The notes under the pieces were generated by a model that saw only the letters and a list, made by a program, of their open reading frames with translations, was not told where the DNA came from and did not search any database. The translations under genes were made by a program, and so were the position numbers. From Colwellia sp. Arc7-D (GTDB lineage: Bacteria > Pseudomonadota > Gammaproteobacteria > Enterobacterales > Alteromonadaceae): 64,000 bases of DNA. Position 1 is the first letter of the stretch. Each line of letters begins with the position of its first letter. This document shows, in pieces, positions 48,423 to 58,137 of the stretch. The DNA lies in the NCBI RefSeq assembly GCF_003061515.1, contig NZ_CP028924.1, positions 1,860,001 to 1,924,000 of the forward strand, given 5' to 3'.

Positions 48423-49322
48423 TTAGCCTTTAACAACAAGAGTATCGCAGTCCAATTTGTCGATAATATATTCAGCAGTATTACCTAATAACGCGGCCGT
48501 TACACCTTTACGACCAACAGATCCTAGTATCAAACATTCAGCATTTAAATCGTCACATAACTTTGGCACAACGTGACCAGGTAAACCTTCTTCGACAATG
48601 ATGTTTACATCAGCAATATTTAAATTATCTGCTAATATTTTTAAGCTTTCTTTATGCTTTTGCATAACTCGAGCATTGACTTTATCTGGATCGAAAGCCG
48701 ATTTATCAACTGCGATATGCATAGGGGCCTTACTGACCGTATTGATAAAATGTAAGTTTGCACCAAATAGTTTTGACATAGAAGCAGCTTCTTTCGCCAC
48801 CTTTTCACTTAAACACTGATGCTCGCTATCGCCGTCATCTAAACTGATGGCGGTAACTATATCGCCGTTACAGGTCCATTTATGGTTTTTAACCATCAGC
48901 ACATTAATCGGGCTACAACGAAGTAAATTCCAATGATCAGGGGTAAATAAGTTACGAACCGATTTTTTGTAATGCTTGGTTTCTTTAATAATAAGATCAC
49001 AGTTATTTTCTGTGGCTAGGCTTATAACACCTTCATACCACTTTTTATGCCACGTCACTACACACTCAGTTTTTGTTTCAATTTCAAGTGAAGCAGCCAA
49101 TGCTAGCATCACTTTTTTCTGATCGTCCATTAACGTTTGTTTTAATTCTTTACAGCTTTCAGCCGCCACCCCTGAGGCTTTTTCTATACTGCGATTATAC
49201 ATTGAACTGCCTAAAACCAATGTCGCTTGGTATTTGTTTGCCAAAAAAACAGCACGAGCAAGGGCGGGTTGTTCTTCCCTGTGTGGGGTGATCGCGACGA
49301 ATATACGTTTATAATCTGCCAT
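48423..49322 (-). CDS. uspE: Universal stress protein UspE-like
   Basis: 299 residues, two Usp domains. Matches E. coli UspE well: KRIFVAITPHREEQPALARAV at the start, FTPDHWNLLRCSPINVLMVK at the end of domain 1, VEEGLPGHVVPKLCDDLNAECLILGSVGRKGVTAALLGNTAEYIIDKLDCDTLVVK at the end, with G-2x-G-9x-G-N binding motif. In E. coli UspE acts in motility, adhesion and stress. Here it sits in a purine-gene series. Confidence 0.88.
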   Translation of the reverse strand: MADYKRIFVAITPHREEQPALARAVFLANKYQATLVLGSSMYNRSIEKASGVAAESCKELKQTLMDDQKKVMLALAASLEIETKTECVVTWHKKWYEGVISLATENNCDLIIKETKHYKKSVRNLFTPDHWNLLRCSPINVLMVKNHKWTCNGDIVTAISLDDGDSEHQCLSEKVAKEAASMSKLFGANLHFINTVSKAPMHIAVDKSAFDPDKVNARVMQKHKESLKILADNLNIADVNIIVEEGLPGHVVPKLCDDLNAECLILGSVGRKGVTAALLGNTAEYIIDKLDCDTLVVKG

Positions 49323-49374
49323 TTTTTTTCCTTTATTTTATATTTAAGTGATTAATTAAGAAGTTATCTTTCTA

Positions 49375-49812
49375 TTATTGTTTAATTACATATTCAATGA
49401 TTTTGATAATATCGTCTGTTGTTTTCGCCCAAGCTAATGCCATAGCATCAACTTCTTTAAGTGGATGAATAATACTCTCATCATGCAGAGTGATATAAGG
49501 CTTACTCAAGGCAGCACATTGACCAGCATCAAAAGCCGCGTTCCATTGTTTATATTTGTCACCAAATCTAATAATGGCTAGGTCGCAATCATTAATCAGC
49601 GTTTGCGTTCTTATCGCGTTTACTTTTGAAGACTGATGGTCGCGCCAAAAGGGATCTTCTGCATGCCCTAAATGATCGCCCGCAGCATCGCTAAGCTCAT
49701 GCACTGTAACCGCCGAAGTAAATACTACAGGTAGCGATTTGCAGCCTTGTTCTATTTGTTTGCGCCAATCGGTATGAATTTCACCTGAGAGATAAATATT
49801 CCATTGTTTCAT
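49375..49812 (-). CDS. ytoQ: YtoQ family protein
   Basis: 145 residues from the ATG at 49812 (AAAGG eight bases upstream; a GTG three codons earlier is possible). WNIYLSGEIHTDWRKQIEQG, then DCDLAIIRFGDKYKQWNAAFDAGQCAAL follow the YtoQ pattern, which is related to nucleoside 2-deoxyribosyltransferases. Placed 46 bases after the HIU hydrolase gene, so a role on a purine-derived compound is plausible but unproven. Confidence 0.82.
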   Translation of the reverse strand: MKQWNIYLSGEIHTDWRKQIEQGCKSLPVVFTSAVTVHELSDAAGDHLGHAEDPFWRDHQSSKVNAIRTQTLINDCDLAIIRFGDKYKQWNAAFDAGQCAALSKPYITLHDESIIHPLKEVDAMALAWAKTTDDIIKIIEYVIKQ

Positions 49813-49858
49813 GCTGAACACCTTTTATTAAAATATTGAAAAACGACTGAATTGTGAT

Positions 49859-50212
49859 TTAGCTTCCACGATATGTCGAATAACTCCACGGGGAAACTAA
49901 TAAAGGAACATGGTAATTGGCATCAGCATCAAAAATACCGAAATTGATTGGAATACGATTTAAAAAAGCAGGTTCAGTACTATCGCCTGTGATCTTTGAA
50001 AAGTAATCGCCAACATGAAAAACAATCACGTATTCACCCACTTCGATATCATTAGCGTCAAGTAACAACTCATCAGTTCTACCATCAGCATTTGTTATTA
50101 AGGTTTTAATAAGCTGATGCTCAGTACCTTCTACTCGAAAGAACTCGAGTTTTATGCCTTGTGCAGGAACGCCATTTGCTGTGTCTAATACGTGTGTGGA
50201 TAACTTAGCCAT
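49859..50212 (-). CDS. uraH: 5-hydroxyisourate hydrolase (copy 1)
   Basis: Transthyretin-like enzyme that opens 5-hydroxyisourate to OHCU after PuuD. 117 residues with all marks: LSTHVLDTANGVPA (catalytic His), NADGRTDELL (Arg), YHVPLLVSPWSYSTYRGS with the C-terminal YRGS. Divergent from glcB. A second copy is at 59846. Confidence 0.94.
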   Translation of the reverse strand: MAKLSTHVLDTANGVPAQGIKLEFFRVEGTEHQLIKTLITNADGRTDELLLDANDIEVGEYVIVFHVGDYFSKITGDSTEPAFLNRIPINFGIFDADANYHVPLLVSPWSYSTYRGS

Positions 50213-50331
50213 TTATTATTCCTTGTAGAACTAACTAAAACTTAGATGTTCTCAGTATAGTTTTTCAGTAAAAATTTGAATGCGATTAAATAAAACACTT
50301 TTCTTCAGCATACTATAGAGCAGTTCATTTT

Positions 50332-50347
50332 AAATTGTCAACAATTT
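50332..50347. promoter_or_regulatory. Palindrome AAATTGTCAACAATTT in the uraH/glcB divergent region
   Basis: Perfect 7-base arms around CA. Shares the ATTGT-NN-ACAAT core with 41972. A weaker inverted repeat CTGTC/GACAG follows at 50361-50376, containing TTGTTGACAG. Both are well placed to control both directions. Confidence 0.6.
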
Positions 50348-50446
50348 TGTTTACAATTAACTGTCTTTGTTGACAGGTGTTAAGTATTTGTTTACATTTA
50401 TGGGTAATGAAGCTTTAAATATCCAAGAGTAATGAGTAATTAATAC

Positions 50447-52630
50447 ATGACAAAATTCCAACAAAAAGACTTATTAAAAGTTAATAATGATTTAGTAACC
50501 TTTATCAAAGAAGAAGTGCTGCCTGACTTGAATATTTCAGAGCAACACTTTTGGACGGCTTTATCTGAAATCACCCACGAATTAGGGCCTGAAAACAGAG
50601 CGCTATTAGTTAAGCGAGATAAAATACAAGCACAAATAGATCAGTGGAATTTAAAGCATCAAGGCCAGTTTGATCTGTCAGCGTACAAAACATTTCTAAC
50701 AGAAATTGGTTACTTGGTGCCAGAAGGTGAAGACTTTAAAATAACTACCCAAAATGTAGATTCTGAAATTAGCACACAAGCAGGTCCACAACTTGTGGTG
50801 CCAACTGCTAATGCACGCTTTGCATTAAATGCGGCTAACGCACGGTGGGGAAGTTTATATGATGCACTCTATGGTACCGATGTTATCAGTGATGAAGGTG
50901 GGGCATTAAGAGGGCGATCACATAACTCGATTAGAGCAAACAAAGTTATTGCTTATGGTAGAGACTTCTTAAACGAACATTTTCCTTTGATTAAAGCTAC
51001 TCATCATGATGCTAGTGTTTATTCGATTAACAATAATGAGCTATTGGTTACATTAAACGATGGCACAACAACACAACTACAAAATAGCCAACAATTAATC
51101 GGCTATCAAGGAACGCAAACTAGCCCAAGTTCTATTTTATTAACCCATAATGATTTACGCGTAGCGATTGAAATAGACCCGACTTCAACCATTGGTAAAA
51201 CTGATGCTGCTGGCGTAAAGGATATTACCTTAGAGTCTGCGCTGACCACGATTCAAGATTTTGAAGATTCTGTTGTAGCCGTTGACGCGAAAGAGAAAAT
51301 TCAGGTATATCGTAATTGGTTAGGCTTAATGAAAGGGGACTTAAGCGAAACCATCGAAAAATCAGGTCAGGTTTCCAAACGTATTTTAAAAGCAGATAAA
51401 GTTTATCAAAACCTTGCAAACGAAAGTTTTAGTGTACACGGCCGCAGCTTATTGTTTTGTCGCAACGTTGGCCATTTAATGACAAACCCCGCAATCGTTG
51501 ATAAAGACGGCTTTGAAATTCAAGAAGGCATTATGGACGCTATGATCAGCACCTTGATTGCGCTACATGATTTGCAAAAAAACAACCTGCATCGTAACTC
51601 CAGAAATGGCAATGTGTATATTGTTAAGCCTAAAATGCATGGCCCTGAAGAAGTCGCATTTGCTAATAAGCTTTTTAACGCGGTTGAAGATGCTTTAAGC
51701 TTAGACAGAGATACCATTAAAATTGGTGTTATGGATGAAGAGCGCCGCACGACGGTAAACCTAAAAGAATGTATCAGAGCCGTTAAAAGCCGCGTTGTTT
51801 TTATTAATACGGGGTTTTTAGATAGAACTGGCGATGAAATTCACACCAGTATGTTGCTTGGTCCTATGGTCGCCAAAGGTAATATGAAAGCACAGCCTTG
51901 GATTAAAGCCTATGAAGATTGGAATGTAGATATAGGGTTAGCTTGTGGTTTTACAGGTAAAGCGCAAATAGGCAAAGGTATGTGGGCAATACCCGATGAA
52001 ATGGCGGCAATGATGAAAGCAAAAATTGCTCACCCATTATCAGGTGCTAATACCGCTTGGGTACCATCACCAACGGGAGCAACGCTTCATGCTATGCATT
52101 ATCATCAAGTTGACGTATTTGCTCAGCAAAAAGAAATTGAAAAAAGACCACGCGCTAACATTGATGATATCTTAACAGTACCTTTGCTTAGCGACGTTAG
52201 CAGCCTGACTACAAAAGACATTGAGAATGAATTAAACAACAATGCACAAGGCTTACTCGGTTACGTCGTAAGATGGGTTGACTTAGGTATGGGAGCGTCA
52301 AAAGTTCCTGATATAAACAATATAGGTTTAATGGAAGACAGAGCCACGTTACGTATTTCAAGCCAACATATTTGTAATTGGCTAGAGCACAATATTCTAA
52401 CACCAGCGCAGGTTAGGTCATCTTTAGAAAAAATGGCGATGGTGGTCGATCAACAAAACTCACACGATAACGCTTACCAAGCGATGTCAGACGATTTTGA
52501 CAACAGCTTATCTTTTCAAGCCGCGTTAGATTTAATATTTAAAGGTAAAACCCAACCTAATGGGTATACCGAACCATTGTTGCATGAATACAGAAAAAAA
52601 TTCATTGCAGCCCAGACATCAAGGAAATAA
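50447..52630 (+). CDS. glcB: Malate synthase G
   Basis: Condenses glyoxylate with acetyl-CoA to malate. 727 residues, the usual MSG length (723 in E. coli). Motifs: NARWGSLYDALYGTDVI, RNVGHLMTNPAI, catalytic region IKIGVMDEERRTTVNLKECIRAVKSRVVFINTGFLDRTGDEIHTSM, and the C-terminal ISSQHICNWLEH. Followed by allE with 5 bases between. It uses the glyoxylate from ureidoglycolate. Confidence 0.96.
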   Translation: MTKFQQKDLLKVNNDLVTFIKEEVLPDLNISEQHFWTALSEITHELGPENRALLVKRDKIQAQIDQWNLKHQGQFDLSAYKTFLTEIGYLVPEGEDFKITTQNVDSEISTQAGPQLVVPTANARFALNAANARWGSLYDALYGTDVISDEGGALRGRSHNSIRANKVIAYGRDFLNEHFPLIKATHHDASVYSINNNELLVTLNDGTTTQLQNSQQLIGYQGTQTSPSSILLTHNDLRVAIEIDPTSTIGKTDAAGVKDITLESALTTIQDFEDSVVAVDAKEKIQVYRNWLGLMKGDLSETIEKSGQVSKRILKADKVYQNLANESFSVHGRSLLFCRNVGHLMTNPAIVDKDGFEIQEGIMDAMISTLIALHDLQKNNLHRNSRNGNVYIVKPKMHGPEEVAFANKLFNAVEDALSLDRDTIKIGVMDEERRTTVNLKECIRAVKSRVVFINTGFLDRTGDEIHTSMLLGPMVAKGNMKAQPWIKAYEDWNVDIGLACGFTGKAQIGKGMWAIPDEMAAMMKAKIAHPLSGANTAWVPSPTGATLHAMHYHQVDVFAQQKEIEKRPRANIDDILTVPLLSDVSSLTTKDIENELNNNAQGLLGYVVRWVDLGMGASKVPDINNIGLMEDRATLRISSQHICNWLEHNILTPAQVRSSLEKMAMVVDQQNSHDNAYQAMSDDFDNSLSFQAALDLIFKGKTQPNGYTEPLLHEYRKKFIAAQTSRK

Positions 52631-52635
52631 AGACC

Positions 52636-53472
52636 ATGTCAGATAAACACACTTACTATGCTCCAACCGGTGGTTTACCACCACAAACACAATTGATTTC
52701 AGACAGGGCAATTTTTACTGAGGCATACGCCATTATTCCAAAACGTGTGTTAACTGATATTGTGATCAGTTACTTACCTTTTTGGGAAAACATGCGTATG
52801 TGGGTTATCGCGCGTCCATTAAGTGGTTTTTCAGAAACCTTTTCACAATATATTGTTGAAGTTGGCGCAAATGGTGGCTCTGAAAAACCTGAATTAGACG
52901 AAAAAGCAGAAGGTGTGCTGTTTGTTGTTGAAGGCGAAATGGACGTAAATATTGAAGGCACTAACCATCACCTTGAAACAGGTGGTTATGCTTATTTACC
53001 GCCTGGTTGCAAATGGACGCTAAAAAATAACAGCAGTGCCAACGTTAAATTTCATTGGATCCGCAAAGCGTATCAATTTGTGGAAGGTATCGATGCACCT
53101 GAAGCCTTTGTTACCAGTGATAACGAAGTAGAAGGCATTGAAATGCCCAATACTGGCGGCGTATGGAAAACCACTCGCTTTACTGAACAGTCAGATATGC
53201 GTCATGACATGCACGTGAATATTGTTACATTCGAACCCGGTGGAGTTATTCCGTTTGATGAAACTCATGTCATGGAGCACGGGCTTTATGTATTAGAAGG
53301 CAAAGCGGTTTATCACCTCAATGGTGAATGGGTTGAAGTAGAAGCGGGTGATTTTATGTGGTTACGCGCTTTTTGCCCACAATCTTGTTATGCCGGTGGC
53401 CCAGGCCCGTTCAGATATTTACTGTACAAAGACGTAAATAGACATATGCCTTTTATACGTCCTGCTAAGTAA
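52636..53472 (+). CDS. allE: (S)-ureidoglycine aminohydrolase (cupin)
   Basis: Removes ammonia from ureidoglycine to give ureidoglycolate. 278 residues, two cupin domains. YYAPTGGLPPQTQLISDRAIFTEAYAIIPKRVLTDIV at the start is characteristic; metal site in FDETHVMEHGLYVLEGKAVYHLNGEWVEVEAGDFMWLRAFCPQ. Its substrate is made by allantoate amidohydrolase, which is not in the window. Same operon as glcB. Confidence 0.93.
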   Translation: MSDKHTYYAPTGGLPPQTQLISDRAIFTEAYAIIPKRVLTDIVISYLPFWENMRMWVIARPLSGFSETFSQYIVEVGANGGSEKPELDEKAEGVLFVVEGEMDVNIEGTNHHLETGGYAYLPPGCKWTLKNNSSANVKFHWIRKAYQFVEGIDAPEAFVTSDNEVEGIEMPNTGGVWKTTRFTEQSDMRHDMHVNIVTFEPGGVIPFDETHVMEHGLYVLEGKAVYHLNGEWVEVEAGDFMWLRAFCPQSCYAGGPGPFRYLLYKDVNRHMPFIRPAK

Positions 53473-53507
53473 TTATTTACGGAAGACCTTACTAAAGAGA
53501 TAACTAG

Positions 53508-53554
53508 AAACGCATGTAATAATCAAATTTAATGACATTACATGCGTTTTTTTA
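53508..53554 (+). terminator. Rho-independent terminator of the glcB-allE operon
   Basis: Perfect 13-base arms (53508-53520 with 53537-53549), 16-base loop, followed by a T run. Confidence 0.88.
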
Positions 53555-53586
53555 TACTTGAACTTCAACGGCTAAATATGGAGTGC

Positions 53587-54072
53587 TTAGTAGCCTATTT
53601 GCGTAAGGTAGCGCTTTAATAAATGCTCAAATTGCGCTTGCTCTGCTGATGTAAAACAAGACACTACCGCTTTTTGGCTTTGCGCATGTTCAACAATCAC
53701 TTTCTCAATAAGACTTAAGCCTTTCGGCGTGAGAGAAACAGTGACACTGCGTTTATCTTTTTTATTGGTTGTGCGTTTAACCAGTTTTTTACTTTCAAGT
53801 AAATCAATTCTACTGGTCATCGTACCTGAGGTTATCAACATTTGTTCAAGCAATTGATTTGGCGAAAGCGCATGCGGAGGGCCGATACGCAGCAACGTCG
53901 CTAAAACATCAAAGCCAGCATCTGTAAGTTCGTAATCACGAAATGACTTAGTTAATTCATCGCTCATGTGCTTTGATATTCTTAATACTCGGCTAGTAAT
54001 AGCCATAGCTTTAGTATCGAGTTCTGGCATTTGAATTGCCCATTGCTCAATTTTTTTATCGACTTCGTCCAT
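53587..54072 (-). CDS. MarR-family regulator, PecS/HucR-like
   Basis: 161 residues. An added N-terminal helix (VDKKIEQWAIQMPELDTKAM) precedes the winged helix DAGFDVLATLLRIGPPHALSPNQLLEQMLITSGTMTSRIDLLESKKLVKR. The Trp in the first helix and the Asp and Arg seven apart in FDVLATLLR match the residues I recall as the urate-binding set of HucR/PecS/UrtR proteins. It is divergent from xdhA, whose product makes urate, so a urate-relieved repressor of xdhABC is a good hypothesis. Confidence 0.85.
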   Translation of the reverse strand: MDEVDKKIEQWAIQMPELDTKAMAITSRVLRISKHMSDELTKSFRDYELTDAGFDVLATLLRIGPPHALSPNQLLEQMLITSGTMTSRIDLLESKKLVKRTTNKKDKRSVTVSLTPKGLSLIEKVIVEHAQSQKAVVSCFTSAEQAQFEHLLKRYLTQIGY

Positions 54073-54227
54073 TATGTTTCCGAGAAATATCCACGAGATT
54101 TTTGGGATTTTAAACTATTATTATGATGTTAAGGCTAGCAAATTATTCGTTTGAAAGCTATTGAGCTAAAGCGTTAACAGAGTATGCGCTAAAGTAATTT
54201 TTAATATTTAACGCGAAAAACATTAAT

Positions 54228-54241
54228 TGACACTTGTGTCA
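54228..54241. promoter_or_regulatory. Inverted repeat TGACACTTGTGTCA before xdhA
   Basis: 6-base arms around TT in the MarR/xdhA divergent region, about 73 bases before the xdhA start. Candidate operator of the MarR protein. Confidence 0.5.
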
Positions 54242-54313
54242 GGTTTTTATTCTGATATATTTAATACTACATAAGCACTTTATAAAATCACAAAACAAGA
54301 AGCGAAATTCAAT

Positions 54314-55771
54314 ATGACCATAAGTACAGTGCGTTTTTTATTAAACAACGACGTTGTTACAATAGAAAATATAGATCCTAATTTAACGGTTCTTCAGTAT
54401 TTACGTGAAGAGCGATTTAATAGTGGCACCAAGGAAGGCTGTTCCTCAGGAGATTGTGGCGCTTGTACGGTTGTTATTGCTGAGTTAACCAAAGATAACC
54501 AAACGCTAGATTATAAATCGATAAATGCCTGTATTAGCTTTGTCGGCAGTTTACACGGTAAGCAACTGATCACCGTAGAGCATCTTAAGCAGGGTGCAAA
54601 ACTGCATCATGTTCAACAATCTATGGTCGATAATCATGGCTCGCAATGTGGTTTTTGTACACCAGGCTTTGTTATGTCTTCATTCGCCTTACATAAACAA
54701 AATAACAAGCCTAACCGAACAGAAGTACTAGAAGCGCTGGCGGGTAATTTATGTCGTTGTACAGGCTATCGCTCAATTATTGACGCGGCTATGGCGTCTA
54801 GTGAGCATTGCGAAGCTGACTCATTTGCCGAACATTATACTCAAACAATACAACAGTTGAATGAGTTTAAAACCTTACCTTCAGCGGCATTATCAAATGC
54901 TCGTCATCATTACTTCGCGCCAAAAACTGTCGTAGAGTTAGCCGAAAAATTATTAAAAAATCCGTCAGCAACTTTAGTGGCCGGTGCTACTGATTTAGCA
55001 TTAACGGTGACACAAAATTTAGCCACCATTGAAGACCTAGTTTATTTGGGAGATGTGGCTGAATTAAACATGATAGAAAACACGGCTGAAGAATTTATTA
55101 TCGGCTCAGCAGTGCCTTACAGCCAGTTTACTCCAATGTTACATAAAGAATATCATGAGCTTGGTGAAATGATTGAGCGTATAGGCTCAAGACAAATCCG
55201 TAATAATGGCACTTTAGGTGGCAATATTGGTAATGCTTCGCCTATCGGTGATATGCCGCCAGCTTTAATTGCGTTAGGTGCAGAAATGACCTTGCAATGC
55301 GGTGACAGCGAACGAAAAATAGCAGTAGAAGACTTCTTTGTTGATTACAAAAAAACGCTGTTAAACCCGTCTGAGTTTATAAAGAACATTTATATACCTA
55401 AATCTACGCCAGATAAGGTTTTAAAGGTTTACAAAATATCTAAACGCATTGATGACGACATTTCTGCAGTTTTAGCGGCCTTTAATATCGAACTTAAAGA
55501 TAATATTGTCACCAATGTTCGTATTGCCTTTGGTGGCATGGCGGGTATTCCTATGCGCGCTAAACAATGTGAAGCCGCCTTGTTAAATAAAACTTTAAAT
55601 GGCGAAAGTATCACCGCAGCGCAATCAGCATTAGCACTCGATTTTAAGCCGATGTCTGATGTGCGTGCTTCTGATAAATATCGCATGAAAGTGGCACAAA
55701 ACTTAATTCAAAAGTGTTATTTAGAATTACAAAGTAAACAGATTGAAACACGGGTAGTTAATTATGCGTAG
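54314..55771 (+). CDS. xdhA: Xanthine dehydrogenase small subunit (2Fe-2S and FAD)
   Basis: 485 residues. Plant-type 2Fe-2S cluster Cys43, 48, 51 and 73 (GCSSGDCGAC, NACISF); second cluster Cys112, 115, 147, 149 (QCGFC, CRC); then the FAD domain with GATDLALTVTQNL, GTLGGNIGNASPIGD and a CO-dehydrogenase-like C-terminal part. With XdhB it oxidises hypoxanthine/xanthine to urate. Its stop overlaps the xdhB start. Confidence 0.96.
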   Translation: MTISTVRFLLNNDVVTIENIDPNLTVLQYLREERFNSGTKEGCSSGDCGACTVVIAELTKDNQTLDYKSINACISFVGSLHGKQLITVEHLKQGAKLHHVQQSMVDNHGSQCGFCTPGFVMSSFALHKQNNKPNRTEVLEALAGNLCRCTGYRSIIDAAMASSEHCEADSFAEHYTQTIQQLNEFKTLPSAALSNARHHYFAPKTVVELAEKLLKNPSATLVAGATDLALTVTQNLATIEDLVYLGDVAELNMIENTAEEFIIGSAVPYSQFTPMLHKEYHELGEMIERIGSRQIRNNGTLGGNIGNASPIGDMPPALIALGAEMTLQCGDSERKIAVEDFFVDYKKTLLNPSEFIKNIYIPKSTPDKVLKVYKISKRIDDDISAVLAAFNIELKDNIVTNVRIAFGGMAGIPMRAKQCEAALLNKTLNGESITAAQSALALDFKPMSDVRASDKYRMKVAQNLIQKCYLELQSKQIETRVVNYA

Positions 55772-58127
55772 TCTTATAAAAACAAAACACTCTAACGAAA
55801 ATATCAATGCAGAATTAGCTTCTGTCGGTCAAGGCGGTGTTGGTCGTTCTAAAAAGCATGAAAGCGCTGACAAACACGTCAGTGGCGAAGCGCTATATAT
55901 TGATGACAGACCAAGCCTTCAAGGGCAGTTACATGCTGCTGCAGGTCAAAGCACCATTGCACACGGCCGCATTAAAAGTATCGATTTATCAGCCGTTAAA
56001 GCAGCTGAAGGCGTTGTGGCCGTGATCACGGTTGAAGATGTTCCAGGACATACCGATATTGGCCCTGTATTTCCGGGTGATCCGGTGTTGGCTATTGGTC
56101 AAGTGGATTATATTGGTCAACCAATATTTGCTGTAGCAGCTACCAGTCATGATTTAGCTAGACGTGCAGTTAAATTAGCGAAAATTGAATATGAAGAATT
56201 AACCGCTGTATTAACGGTAAAAGATGCCTTAGCGAAACAAAGCTTTGTTCGTCCGCCATTTACCATGAAACGAGGCGATTCAGAGTCTGCAATTGAACAA
56301 GCAGAGCATCAATTATCGGGTGAAATTTCTGTTGGAGGTCAAGAGCACTTTTATCTTGAAGGGCAAGTGTCTACGGCCGAGCCAACTGAAGACGGCGGCA
56401 TGACCGTATTCTCATCATCACAGCACCCGAGTGAAGTACAAAAGCTAGTGGCTGAAGTGCTTGATATTCCTCTAAATAAAGTGATTGTAGATACTCGCCG
56501 TATGGGCGGTGGTTTTGGTGGTAAAGAAACTCAAGCTGCGCCTTGGGCTTGTCTAGCTGCGCTTTTATCTAATCAAACCAAACGTCCTGTAAAGTTTAAA
56601 TTAAGCCGATCAGACGACATGTGTATGACAGGTAAACGTCATCCTTTTGAAAATAATTACCGCGTTGGCTTTGATAATAATGGTCAAATTAAAGGTATTA
56701 ATATCGAAGTAAACGGCAATTGTGGTTATTCACCTGATTTGTCAGATGCCATTGTCGATAGAGCTATGTTTCATTCTGATAACGCGTACTTTTTAGATCA
56801 AGCAACGGTTACCGGTAATCGCTGTAAATTAAATACTGTGTCGCATACCGCCTATCGTGGTTTTGGCGGCCCGCAGGGCATGATGACCATTGAAATGGTG
56901 ATGGACGATATTGCGCGCTATTTAGGTAAAGACCCGTTAGAAATCCGTAAAATCAATTTATACGGTAAAGATGATCGCAATGTTACGCATTATCACCAAA
57001 CGGTAGAACATAATAAAATGGCGGAATTAATTTCATCATTAGAGCAAAGTGCTGACTACCAAGCGCGCAGAAAAAGCATTAGTCAGTTCAATATTGAAAA
57101 CACCATATTAAAAAAAGGTATTGCTTTAACACCCGTTAAATTTGGTATTTCGTTTACTGTTCAACACTTAAACCAAGCAGGTGCCTTAGTACATATTTAT
57201 ACCGATGGTACTATTCATTTAAACCATGGTGGCACAGAAATGGGCCAAGGTTTATATACTAAAGTGGCCCAAATTGTTGCTGAAGAGTTTCAAGTTAACG
57301 TGGATACGGTCGGCGTGTCTGCTACCCGAACTGATAAAGTTCCTAATACTTCACCAACAGCTGCGTCATCAGGCACCGATTTAAACGGTAAAGCAGCACA
57401 AGCGGCAGCTATAACCATTAAAGGCCGTTTAATCGCGTTTGCTTGTGAAAAATATAACGTTAGTGAAGCCGAGGTCCACTTTAAAGAAAGCCAAGTCATA
57501 GTGGGAACAGAAACATTCTCATTTGCAGAGTTTATTCAGCAAGCCTACATGGGCCGAGTGTCGCTATCTTCAACGGGTTTTTATAAAACGCCAAAAATAC
57601 ACTTTGACCGCGCAACAGGTAAAGGTCGACCGTTCTTTTATTATTCAACCGGTGCTGCGGTATCTGAGGTATTAATTGATACGCTAACAGGTGAATATAA
57701 ATTATTACGTGCCGACATTTTACATGACGTAGGGCATTCGTTGAATCCAGCAATAGATATTGGCCAAATTGAAGGGGCATTTATCCAAGGTATGGGTTGG
57801 TTAACGACTGAAGAATTAGTTTGGAATGATCAAGGTCGACTGTTATCTAATAATCCTGCAACTTATAAAATTCCGGCAATCAGTGATACACCAAGTGATT
57901 TTAGAGTTGATTTAGTGCCTGACGATCCTAACCGAGAACAAACTATTTACAATTCTAAAGCGGTGGGTGAACCACCATTTATGTTAGGTATTTCAGTTTG
58001 GTCAGCACTTAAAGATGCCATTTCGAGTGTGTCAGATTACAAGTTAAGCCCCGCGCTTGATACGCCTGCAACCCCTGAACGTGTTCTTTGGGCTGTTGAA
58101 GCGATGAAAGACAGCGCACAAGCATAG
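55764..58127 (+). CDS. xdhB: Xanthine dehydrogenase large subunit (molybdenum)
   Basis: 787 residues. GEALYIDDRP start of the mature fold, molybdopterin motifs GGGFGGKETQ, RGFGGPQGMMTIE, NHGGTEMGQGLYTK, and the catalytic Glu in KAVGEPPFMLG near the end. Overlaps xdhA by eight bases; xdhC follows by ten. Needs sulfurated Mo-cofactor. Confidence 0.96.
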   Translation: MRSLIKTKHSNENINAELASVGQGGVGRSKKHESADKHVSGEALYIDDRPSLQGQLHAAAGQSTIAHGRIKSIDLSAVKAAEGVVAVITVEDVPGHTDIGPVFPGDPVLAIGQVDYIGQPIFAVAATSHDLARRAVKLAKIEYEELTAVLTVKDALAKQSFVRPPFTMKRGDSESAIEQAEHQLSGEISVGGQEHFYLEGQVSTAEPTEDGGMTVFSSSQHPSEVQKLVAEVLDIPLNKVIVDTRRMGGGFGGKETQAAPWACLAALLSNQTKRPVKFKLSRSDDMCMTGKRHPFENNYRVGFDNNGQIKGINIEVNGNCGYSPDLSDAIVDRAMFHSDNAYFLDQATVTGNRCKLNTVSHTAYRGFGGPQGMMTIEMVMDDIARYLGKDPLEIRKINLYGKDDRNVTHYHQTVEHNKMAELISSLEQSADYQARRKSISQFNIENTILKKGIALTPVKFGISFTVQHLNQAGALVHIYTDGTIHLNHGGTEMGQGLYTKVAQIVAEEFQVNVDTVGVSATRTDKVPNTSPTAASSGTDLNGKAAQAAAITIKGRLIAFACEKYNVSEAEVHFKESQVIVGTETFSFAEFIQQAYMGRVSLSSTGFYKTPKIHFDRATGKGRPFFYYSTGAAVSEVLIDTLTGEYKLLRADILHDVGHSLNPAIDIGQIEGAFIQGMGWLTTEELVWNDQGRLLSNNPATYKIPAISDTPSDFRVDLVPDDPNREQTIYNSKAVGEPPFMLGISVWSALKDAISSVSDYKLSPALDTPATPERVLWAVEAMKDSAQA

Positions 58128-58137
58128 GTAAATACTG

